From the NCBI GenBank assembly GCA_029250305.1, contig JAQXFM010000279.1, positions 1 to 8,855 on the forward strand: DNA of 8,855 nucleotides, given 5' to 3'. This document shows positions 1-6,324 of the stretch, piece after piece; position 1 is the stretch's first letter; every line of letters starts with the position of its first letter. The position numbers and the translations under genes were made by a program. Under the pieces are notes generated by a model. It did not search any database, was not told the DNA's origin, and worked only from the letters and a program-made list of their open reading frames with translations. The stretch comes from Candidatus Poseidoniaceae archaeon (GTDB taxonomy: Archaea; Thermoplasmatota; Poseidoniia; Poseidoniales; Poseidoniaceae).

Positions 1-1824
1 ATCCATATTCTTCGGCACAGTGCAGCCCACCTTTTGGCACAGGCTGTCACCGCTCTCTACCCTGGTGCAAAGCCGACGATTGGCCCAGCCATTGACCGCG
101 GCTTCTACTACGATTTTGCCATGGAAGCAATCACTGAATCCGATCTCAAACCAATTCAAAAGAAGATGCAAGAACTTGCTCGTAAGAACTTCACAGTGGA
201 GCGTGTTGAACTTTCTGAATCAGAACTACAAGATCACTTCGCCGACAATCCATACAAGCTTGAAATCATCAACGACAAGATTGAGGATGGCGGCGGCTCA
301 ACCATCTACAAGCAAGATGAGTGGTACGATTTGTGCCTTGGCCCACACGTTCCAAACACCTCTCGTCTGATGCATGTCAAACTCACCAGCGTTTCCTCTG
401 CCTATTGGAGGGGGGACCAAGACCGAGAACAACTGGTTCGAATTTACGGAATCGTGGAACCATCAAAAGAAGCCCTGCGGGCCACGCTCACTCGACTTGA
501 GGAAGCAAAGAAGCGAGATCACAGAAAACTCGGAAAGGACCTGAAGTTGTTTCACATCGATGAAGAAGTTGGTCAAGGCTTGATTCTCTGGACGCCAAGA
601 GGGGCGATCATCCGACAGGAGCTTCAGGACTTCATCTCGTTCCACCTCCGACGCCAAGGCTACTCGCAGGTGTTCACGCCGCACGTTGGGAAATTGGACT
701 TGTACAGAACTTCTGGCCACTTCCCGTACTACCAAGATTCCCAATACCCGCCGTTGGTTGAACGGGATTTGATGAAGAAACTCGCTGACGAAGGTTGCAC
801 ATGTGGCGAATTGTCGAATTTGATGAAATTAGGCGACATTGACGGCTACATGCTCAAGCCAATGAACTGCCCACATCACGTCAAAATTTACGCCTCTCAA
901 CAGCGTTCGTACCGTGACTTGCCACTCCGTTTGGCCGAATTCGGTACCGTTTATCGCTGGGAGCAATCTGGAGAAATCTCAGGGCTGACTCGAGTTCGAG
1001 GATTCACTCAAGACGATGCTCACTTGTTCGTCACAGAAGATCAGATTGCCCAGGAAGTGCTTGGATGCATCGAATTGGTGCAAATCATCTTCGAGAAACT
1101 TGGCATGACAGACTATCGGGTTCGCGTTGGTCTGCGAGATGCTGACTCGGACAAGTACGTCGGTGAATCCGAAGCCTGGGACAAGGCTGAGGAAGCATGC
1201 AGAGCAGCGGCTCAATCCCTCGGTGTGAACTGGTCAGAGGAACAAGGAGAGGCTGCCTTTTACGGTCCTAAAATCGACTTCGTGGTCAAGGACGTCATCG
1301 GGAGAGAATGGCAACTTGGTACCGTTCAAGTCGATTACAACCTTCCTGAACGTTTTGGATTGGAGTACAAAGGCAGCGACGGAGAGATTCACCGCCCAGT
1401 CATGATTCATCGAGCCCCCTTCGGTTCAATGGAACGCTTTTGTGGTGTCTTAATCGAACACTTTGCTGGGAAATTCCCAACATGGCTCACGCCCACTCAA
1501 GTTCACATCATCACCATTTCAGAGAAACACAAGGCCTACGCCAGTGAAGTCGCTGAAGCTCTGAAAGCGCATGAGATTCGTGTCCTCGTGGACGATGGAG
1601 ATGACACCGTTGGAAAGAAAATCAGAAACCACCGCAAGCTTCAACCGGCCTACATGGTCATTGTTGGCGATGGTGAATCTGAAGGTCGAACTGTGAGCCT
1701 ACGGGCTCGAAATGGTGATCAAATCAGCGGTATGGCTCTTGATGATTTCATCGCAGCCATCCGCGAGGAAATCGACAACAAGGTGGCTCAACCCTCACTT
1801 GTCGTCGTTGAACCTGAAGAGTAG
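1..1824 (+). CDS. thrS: Threonyl-tRNA synthetase, bacterial-type editing domain, 5'-truncated by window edge
   Basis: This enzyme charges tRNA-Thr with threonine in the cytoplasm and removes mischarged serine. The reading frame is open from base 1, and 607 residues are visible. E. coli ThrRS has 642 residues with its editing HxxxH near residue 73, so about 65-70 residues (the TGS domain) lie outside the window. Seen in the fragment: HSAAH (residues 6-10) and CLGPH (112-116) form the second-additional-domain editing site. The class II core carries MNCPHH (Cys290), motif 2 RVRGFTQDDAHLF (His341) and motif 3 HRAPFGSMERF (His470). Cys290, His341 and His470 match the three zinc ligands. An anticodon-binding domain starts near residue 497. 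Between YYQDSQYPP and the KPMNCP motif there are about 34 residues, against about 11 in E. coli, and this insertion includes a CTC. The TTG at 34 is an internal Leu codon, not a start. The next gene follows 14 bases downstream, suggesting co-transcription. The identification is very secure. Confidence 0.97.
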   Translation: MHILRHSAAHLLAQAVTALYPGAKPTIGPAIDRGFYYDFAMEAITESDLKPIQKKMQELARKNFTVERVELSESELQDHFADNPYKLEIINDKIEDGGGSTIYKQDEWYDLCLGPHVPNTSRLMHVKLTSVSSAYWRGDQDREQLVRIYGIVEPSKEALRATLTRLEEAKKRDHRKLGKDLKLFHIDEEVGQGLILWTPRGAIIRQELQDFISFHLRRQGYSQVFTPHVGKLDLYRTSGHFPYYQDSQYPPLVERDLMKKLADEGCTCGELSNLMKLGDIDGYMLKPMNCPHHVKIYASQQRSYRDLPLRLAEFGTVYRWEQSGEISGLTRVRGFTQDDAHLFVTEDQIAQEVLGCIELVQIIFEKLGMTDYRVRVGLRDADSDKYVGESEAWDKAEEACRAAAQSLGVNWSEEQGEAAFYGPKIDFVVKDVIGREWQLGTVQVDYNLPERFGLEYKGSDGEIHRPVMIHRAPFGSMERFCGVLIEHFAGKFPTWLTPTQVHIITISEKHKAYASEVAEALKAHEIRVLVDDGDDTVGKKIRNHRKLQPAYMVIVGDGESEGRTVSLRARNGDQISGMALDDFIAAIREEIDNKVAQPSLVVVEPEE

Positions 1825-1826
1825 GC

Positions 1827-1832
1827 GAGGTG
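1827..1832 (+). promoter_or_regulatory. Ribosome binding site that decides the start of the 1839 gene
   Basis: GAGGTG lies three to eight bases after the thrS stop and six bases before the ATG at 1839. An in-frame GTG at 1830 sits inside this motif and would have no site of its own, so the ATG is the better start. This supports translation of the downstream gene from the thrS transcript. Confidence 0.7.
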
Positions 1833-1838
1833 ATTTGC

Positions 1839-4391
1839 ATGGTCGCACCAGAGATTGTTGACGGGTTTTCACTCGCAGCAGTGGTGCCAATGTTGCTCGC
1901 AGCGTCGACGGCGTGGTTCTTTTGGCGCACCGTTGTTCCAAGGCAACTGCAAGGCCTCCAAGTCGCCTTTGAGACCGGTGAGTTGCGGTATGAAGTCCAC
2001 CGAGTGACGTACAGCACAGAAGACGCGAAGACGTTGTTGCGGTTACCGGGGATGCGGTTTGGTGTGACGACCTATCTGTTTGCGCTTGTCGGCGTCTTGA
2101 TTCTCCTGTTCGAATTTTTGATGGCTCGCTTTGCGTTGGCAGATGGCTACCATGCACCTTCATTGGCGATTGGATTGATGTTCATTGCACTTCCAGCATT
2201 GGTTTCAAGTGGTTCTTCTTTAGGAGCACAAGTCATCAAACCAATTGGACAAGATCGTGCATCATTGCAGGATTCAAGCACGCTTCGAAGTTACAGTTAC
2301 GTGGTGCTCCTTGGCTTCTGGATGGCGCTCGTGGCCATGCTATACATCGCCTTAGGCTTGTTAGATGTTCCAGACAACCGTCGTTTTAGCATCGCCGCCT
2401 TTGCCATGTTTTCGCCATCGGTGTTGGCTTATGGGCGCATTCTTGGTTCCTCGTGGCGAGCGCTTCGTCAGTCATCGAAGAAGATTGCAGGTGGCGAGCC
2501 ATCGCCCTTCCACAACCACACGCCAAATGCACGCCAACAGGCTGTTGCGCAAATTGTCAACTTCAACCTCATCGCCATGCCCTTTGTGGCGTTCAACACC
2601 TTTGTGTCCCTTGTCGTGCTTCTCATGGACCCAAACCTGCTGATTCACTCCGACCGAGTGATTGGCCTGCCTGAGTACCGTCCACAAACCACCTTCATGG
2701 AAGAGGGTGGTGTGCTCGGTTTCGCACTGATTGAGCTCTTTTCATTCATTCCCGTTGAAGGGATTCGGGTTCCGATTGTGTCTTCGGTCTTGCTCTTTTT
2801 GCTCTTGAACGTGGCGATTATCGGGTTCCTATTTGTTTACGAGGTGGCACGAATATTGTTCCTCGATGTTCAGGATGTATCGGGTGCGGGGGGCATAAAA
2901 CTCGCTGATAGCCGCTTGCTTCGGGCTGAGAGGTCTCAACAAGCAAAGGTGCTGAATTTCTGTTTCACAGGTTTTGCCGGTCAATCGATGCTGCTTTTGG
3001 CCCTTGGTATGATCACCTTTTGGGATTCGAGTTTCTTACCTCAACAAGCACAGTGCGGGTCTTGGGAATCAACAGTGTGCAGTGTTCTGACAAAGGATGG
3101 GTTGGAAGAGCTAACGTGGATGCTTTCTTCTGGCGGACAAATCGCGTTCCTGACCATATGGGTCAAATCACTGCGAGTTGGTTCTCGATTGGAAGACATT
3201 ACCTTCGATGCCGCCGTTGAGGGCAACCGGGCGCGTTTCTCTGAAATGGAAGACATGATTTATCTCAAGAAGCAACCTCTTTCGACATTGATTGCTAACG
3301 ACGAGTGGGTGAAGGCATTGGGTCAACTTGATGACATCCTAAAGGGACATGGAGAGGAACTCGACGGCCTTGCATTGGGTCGGAAAACAGGGGCCATCAT
3401 GACGCTTTACTCAGGCTTTGGCCGGTGGAATGAGGCCGAAGAACAAGCGGTTTCACTGTTGGCGCTTCGTGGCGGGAAAGAGGCAGAACTAGCACGCCTC
3501 ACCCTCACAGCCGCCAGCCTCGCACAGCGTGATTTGCCAGAAGCCAAACCTCGCTTGAACCTCCTTCCAGACGATGACATTGAGAGCACGCGACTTCAAT
3601 GGGTCGCCTCACTTTTGAAACCAAAAGGCCGCCCGTTGGATGACCGCCACAAACCACTGCTCACCATGGACAGCATCACTCGAAGAAACATCGATCTTGT
3701 TGGAAGGTTTGAGGCGAACATCGCCCGTTCCGACCTCAAGGGGCTCAACACCCCTGCTGGGCGATTGTTCTTGCTTGGCGACCTCGCAAGAATGCGCTTA
3801 GCACAACGAAGTGAAGATGCTCTGGACTTGCTTGAGCGTTTCATCAAAGATCATTCAATTGAATCCTGGGTTCATGGTGAAGTCGTTCGATGCTTGCTGC
3901 ACCTTGATGGAGGACGTGTCAATACTGCGGTGATGATGGCTGAAGAATTGGCTGAAACCCATGGTCGCCACCCTCACCTAAGGGCCCTGCTCGGGCATCT
4001 TTCCCGTTCAGGCCTCACTCCACTGACCTCGAGCGAAATGACCGACATGGAATGGGCCACAGAATCTGGGTTGAATGTGATGGATGTGTGGGCAAAGACG
4101 CATGTTGTCTCACCACCTCCTACCTTCCCAAAGAAATCTCAACGACAACATGCTTGGGCTGCAAATGCTTGGATTGCTCATGGACCAGGGAATGAATTGG
4201 TCATCGCAGCGAAGAAGGGCGTCAACGGATGGAAGATGCTCTCGAAGATCGACCAAGCAGCCCTTCCTCCTTGCCTCTACTTGCACTTGACTGGACTCAT
4301 TGTCACCATTGGCGGTATGCCAGTTGACTTGGGCTTCCCCGGTGGTCTTGATCTGAAGTCCATTCGAAGCAAAGGCTTGCTCGAGTTGTGA
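1839..4391 (+). CDS. Polytopic membrane protein with cytosolic helical C-terminal domain, function unknown
   Basis: I do not recognise this 850-residue protein. By eye, hydrophobic segments lie near residues 10-30, 75-97, 107-123, 152-175, 183-200, 238-263, 311-340, 374-396 and 430-446. Positive charges cluster after segments 1, 3, 5, 7 and 9, so the model is N-terminus outside and C-terminus inside. The outer loop at 264-310 holds a short hydrophobic, possibly re-entrant stretch. The outer loop at 397-429 carries two cysteines (406 and 414) that could form a disulfide. From about 485 to 720 the protein is soluble and helix-rich, with short helix-turn-helix units (for example GFGRWNEAEEQAVSLLALRG at 526-545) resembling degenerate tetratricopeptide repeats. 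The last 130 residues contain several glycines and look globular. No protease, kinase or transporter signature (HExxH, Walker A, rhomboid GxSG) was found. It sits 14 bases after thrS and is probably transcribed with it. The gene call is firm and the function unknown. Confidence 0.9.
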   Translation: MVAPEIVDGFSLAAVVPMLLAASTAWFFWRTVVPRQLQGLQVAFETGELRYEVHRVTYSTEDAKTLLRLPGMRFGVTTYLFALVGVLILLFEFLMARFALADGYHAPSLAIGLMFIALPALVSSGSSLGAQVIKPIGQDRASLQDSSTLRSYSYVVLLGFWMALVAMLYIALGLLDVPDNRRFSIAAFAMFSPSVLAYGRILGSSWRALRQSSKKIAGGEPSPFHNHTPNARQQAVAQIVNFNLIAMPFVAFNTFVSLVVLLMDPNLLIHSDRVIGLPEYRPQTTFMEEGGVLGFALIELFSFIPVEGIRVPIVSSVLLFLLLNVAIIGFLFVYEVARILFLDVQDVSGAGGIKLADSRLLRAERSQQAKVLNFCFTGFAGQSMLLLALGMITFWDSSFLPQQAQCGSWESTVCSVLTKDGLEELTWMLSSGGQIAFLTIWVKSLRVGSRLEDITFDAAVEGNRARFSEMEDMIYLKKQPLSTLIANDEWVKALGQLDDILKGHGEELDGLALGRKTGAIMTLYSGFGRWNEAEEQAVSLLALRGGKEAELARLTLTAASLAQRDLPEAKPRLNLLPDDDIESTRLQWVASLLKPKGRPLDDRHKPLLTMDSITRRNIDLVGRFEANIARSDLKGLNTPAGRLFLLGDLARMRLAQRSEDALDLLERFIKDHSIESWVHGEVVRCLLHLDGGRVNTAVMMAEELAETHGRHPHLRALLGHLSRSGLTPLTSSEMTDMEWATESGLNVMDVWAKTHVVSPPPTFPKKSQRQHAWAANAWIAHGPGNELVIAAKKGVNGWKMLSKIDQAALPPCLYLHLTGLIVTIGGMPVDLGFPGGLDLKSIRSKGLLEL

Positions 4392-4396
4392 TTTCA
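4389..4396. other. Tail-to-tail junction with two bases between convergent stop codons
   Basis: The forward gene ends with TGA at 4389-4391 and the reverse gene ends with TGA at 4396-4394, leaving only TT between them. There is no room for a separate terminator, so each transcript must end inside the opposite gene or overlap it. Confidence 0.95.
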
Positions 4397-6157
4397 AATT
4401 CGACGTCGCAAGCGTTCCATTGCCGCATCTGCGGCTCCTAACTGCTCGAGGCAATCCTCGATGCGGCCAACGCCTAAGGCCTCCTCTGCAAGAGCCACTG
4501 ATTGTTCTGTGGCCCGACGATCTTCATCATCCACTGCAATGCTTGCAGCCTCGCATTGGTTGCGAAGGACTCGCCATTCATCCATGACGAAATCGTACAA
4601 TTCCAAGGCCTCTTCGCTGGCTTTGCCTTCTTTGTCGAGGTCCTGATTCATTGAAGCAAGCAACGAGGAGGCTTCACTCCAGCATCGTTCATCAGCAGCC
4701 TTTTCGATGGTTTCCATGCGTGCGTCCCATGCTTCGCGATCGTCACGGGCCTCGTACTGTGCGACCAATTTCTTGCGTTGTCGAAGCGCCCTTTGAACGG
4801 TGTCCATCGCTTCTCGTTCTGTTTGGATTGAGCGAACGACACCATCTGCAAGTCCGATCGCTTGGCCAGCATTTCCAGCCTCCAATGCTTCCTCAGCTTG
4901 CTCCAAACGCTCCACCATGGCTTTCGTGTCCAGTCCGTCGGTTTGCTTGAGTTGGCGGTGTGCCTCTTTGAGGGATTCTGCGGCCTTGCCAAGCGCATCG
5001 TCATCCGCTGCAAGTTGTGCAGGAATCACGACAGCAAATTCGTACGCCTTTTTCGGTGCTTCAGCGGCGAGTTTTTTTCTTGCATCGCTCAGCATTTCCT
5101 TGAGGTGGCTGATTCCATCGCCTTTTTTGTCCTGCAGTTGCCTTCCGGCTTCTGCAATCGCTTTTTCTGCAACGCTCCACCATTCGATGATTTCATTTGC
5201 ATACTTCTTCGAAGTTCTGAAGAGCATCTCACCTTCTCGCAACGAGCCGAGTTTCACCTCTCGTTCACCCATCTCAAAGGACTTTCGAGGCCGCTTTGCA
5301 GTCGGTGCGATTGCTTCTGCTTGGTCCATGGCGGCCAAGGCATCAGCCCGGATGGCTTCGACATCACCGGAGAGGGAGAGGGAACGCTCAATGTTGTCCT
5401 CGGCTTCATCCAGAAGTTCCATGCCATGTTCTGGATCGACGTGGCCTTCTTCCTTGGCCGTCATGATCAGGCTTGAGGCTTGGTCGACAGCAGCACCTTG
5501 GGCTTTGAGTTCAAGCAACCGAACCTCCATTGCATCAAGGCGGCGGCTGAATTGTTTTCGCTGCGGGCGTTGATCGTCACCTACGAACCAAATGTAGCCA
5601 GTCAACGCCGTGGCGATGGCGAGGGTGCTGACAGCAGCGAGCCACTCATAGGTCATCGATTCAGGCGTTGCACCAGCAAACAGTGAGAACGCAACAACGG
5701 TTCCTAGCCCAGTCATGATGGCTCGCCATCTGAGGACATCGAGACCACCCTGGAGAATGAACCTTGATGCATTCAAGCAAACCATGCTCACCAACGCTAA
5801 CAGGGCGCTTCCGGCAACCATGTTGTGGTCAGAAGTGTCCAATGATTGGCTGGCTGCCATCAAAAGCACCGGCCACGTCACACTCGCTGCGGAGCCAACC
5901 CTTGTTCGGGCTCGCGGTTGGTCGACAGTGAGATCTTGAATGATCAAACCCCAAATGATGATTACAAGAGGGAATCCAAGCCCTTTGAGCAGACCAGATT
6001 CGCCTTTGATGGCGGCGTTTAGATTCGGCCACATCAACCACAAAGCACCGGCTAACAGGATGAAGGCCGAGACGCTTGTGAGTCGCTCAAGACGTTGTTG
6101 CCGCTGTTTGATGGCGGACTGTATCGCCGTTTCTACATCGGCCCAAGCGTCCATCAT
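4394..6157 (-). CDS. Six-span membrane protein with long coiled-coil/helical-hairpin cytosolic domain, function unknown
   Basis: I do not recognise this 587-residue protein. A positively charged N-terminus (residues 17-25) is followed by hydrophobic segments near 27-45, 58-76, 88-105, 113-133, 145-163 and 170-192. A basic stretch at 197-206 then follows. Positive-inside reasoning puts both ends in the cytoplasm. Residues 200-587 are rich in Ala, Glu, Lys, Arg and Leu, with few prolines, typical of coiled coil or helical bundles. At least four segments repeat a similar helix-turn-helix pattern: about 231-256, 419-446, 483-508 and 555-580. Each has an acidic Ala-rich helix, a short turn and a second helix. 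No catalytic motif is visible. The start has two consecutive ATGs (6157 and 6154) and no clear ribosome binding site, so a leaderless or short-leader transcript is plausible. It converges on the 1839 gene and diverges from pyrB. It may be a scaffold or sensor, but that is a guess from shape only. Confidence 0.9.
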   Translation of the reverse strand: MMDAWADVETAIQSAIKQRQQRLERLTSVSAFILLAGALWLMWPNLNAAIKGESGLLKGLGFPLVIIIWGLIIQDLTVDQPRARTRVGSAASVTWPVLLMAASQSLDTSDHNMVAGSALLALVSMVCLNASRFILQGGLDVLRWRAIMTGLGTVVAFSLFAGATPESMTYEWLAAVSTLAIATALTGYIWFVGDDQRPQRKQFSRRLDAMEVRLLELKAQGAAVDQASSLIMTAKEEGHVDPEHGMELLDEAEDNIERSLSLSGDVEAIRADALAAMDQAEAIAPTAKRPRKSFEMGEREVKLGSLREGEMLFRTSKKYANEIIEWWSVAEKAIAEAGRQLQDKKGDGISHLKEMLSDARKKLAAEAPKKAYEFAVVIPAQLAADDDALGKAAESLKEAHRQLKQTDGLDTKAMVERLEQAEEALEAGNAGQAIGLADGVVRSIQTEREAMDTVQRALRQRKKLVAQYEARDDREAWDARMETIEKAADERCWSEASSLLASMNQDLDKEGKASEEALELYDFVMDEWRVLRNQCEAASIAVDDEDRRATEQSVALAEEALGVGRIEDCLEQLGAADAAMERLRRRI

Positions 6158-6177
6158 GCTATCGACTTTATGCGCAC

Positions 6178-6190
6178 AGTGATAATCACT
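6178..6190. promoter_or_regulatory. Perfect 13-bp inverted repeat, candidate operator over the leftward promoter
   Basis: AGTGATAATCACT consists of two perfect six-base arms around one central base. Its centre (6184) lies 27 bases upstream of the leftward ATG at 6157. That is where an archaeal TATA box would sit if transcription starts at or near the ATG. A dimeric regulator binding here would compete with TBP. Symmetry and position are seen directly, while regulator binding is inference. Confidence 0.4.
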
Positions 6191-6277
6191 CCGCTCTTTT
6201 GTCCGGTGCTGTTGGCTTGTTCAAGACGTCTTTTTTGGTCCGCTTTTTGTATTCTTATCTCAGTCAATAAGACGGGA

Positions 6278-6322
6278 ATGTTCATGGGTGTCGTTCACCG
6301 CCTTCTTAGGAGTGAGGAGTGA
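6278..6322 (+). CDS. Possible 14-codon leader ORF upstream of pyrB
   Basis: ATG at 6278 opens a frame encoding MFMGVVHRLLRSEE and stopping with TGA at 6320-6322, two bases before the pyrB ATG. The stop lies within the pyrB ribosome binding region, so translation of the peptide would run over that site. Enterobacterial pyrBI has a leader peptide used in attenuation. There is no visible uridine-codon run or T-rich attenuator after this one, so the same mechanism is not supported. The ORF could be chance, since it is the end of a frame that is open by accident from 6095. Confidence 0.22.
   Translation: MFMGVVHRLLRSEE
6309..6322 (+). promoter_or_regulatory. Tandemly doubled Shine-Dalgarno motif before pyrB
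   Basis: GGAGTGA occurs twice head to tail (6309-6315 and 6316-6322). The second copy is two bases from the ATG at 6325, and its GAGGAG core (6314-6319) ends five bases before it, so it fits that start. The first copy fits an in-frame GTG at 6319, which lies within the second copy. I chose the ATG as the start because it is the stronger codon and leaves a complete binding site upstream. Confidence 0.6.
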
Positions 6323-6324
6323 CT

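Larger units (their letters stand above)
6158..6324. promoter_or_regulatory. Divergent intergenic region between the six-span membrane gene and pyrB
   Basis: These 167 bases must hold the promoters for the leftward membrane-protein gene and the rightward pyrBI operon. No strong archaeal TATA box stands out. Candidate AT-rich cores are TGATTATCA (minus strand, centred at 6184, 27 bases before the leftward ATG) and TTTTTGTATTCTTAT (plus strand, 6244-6258). Three inverted repeats are visible: AGTGAT-A-ATCACT at 6178-6190, AAGACGTCTT at 6223-6232 followed by a T run, and TCTTAT/ATAAGA at 6253-6258/6267-6272. The last arm extends to ATAAGACG, whose AAGACG half could pair instead with CGTCTT at 6227-6232. 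The promoter assignments are inference. Confidence 0.5.

Noticed and set aside
34..1824. A 596-codon version of thrS starting at TTG 34
   Set aside because: The frame is open to base 1 and encodes the conserved HSAAH editing motif before this codon, so the true start lies outside the window.
1830..1838. GTG at 1830 as start of the nine-span membrane gene
   Set aside because: It lies inside the GAGGTG ribosome binding site that is well spaced for the ATG at 1839.
1795..2163. A 122-codon minus-strand frame across the thrS/membrane gene junction
   Set aside because: It overlaps two well-supported genes and has a biased Arg/Thr/Ser composition without motifs.
1839..4391. Rhomboid protease or metalloprotease identity for the nine-span protein
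   Set aside because: SSGSSLG at 123-129 superficially recalls a rhomboid GxSG site, but the motif does not fit and no partner His is placed in a suitable helix. No HExxH motif is present either.
4862..5476. A 204-codon plus-strand frame with Cys/Phe-rich translation
   Set aside because: It is a second antisense frame over the same gene, with no ribosome binding site, no family resemblance and overlap with another shadow frame.
4800..5573. A 257-codon serine-rich frame on the plus strand
   Set aside because: It is the antisense of the helical domain of the six-span protein. Its Ser/Ala-rich, low-complexity composition is the expected mirror of Glu/Ala/Arg codons, and the opposite frame shows clear membrane segments and continues far beyond it.
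1839..6157. A defence or toxin system made of the two membrane proteins
   Set aside because: No nuclease, NTPase, protease or toxin motif was found, and the flanking genes are housekeeping. Nothing beyond adjacency supports such a role.
6095..6322. A 75-codon plus-strand frame ending just before pyrB
   Set aside because: Its first part is antisense to the start of the six-span protein gene. Only the last 14 codons, entirely intergenic, are worth considering as a leader ORF.
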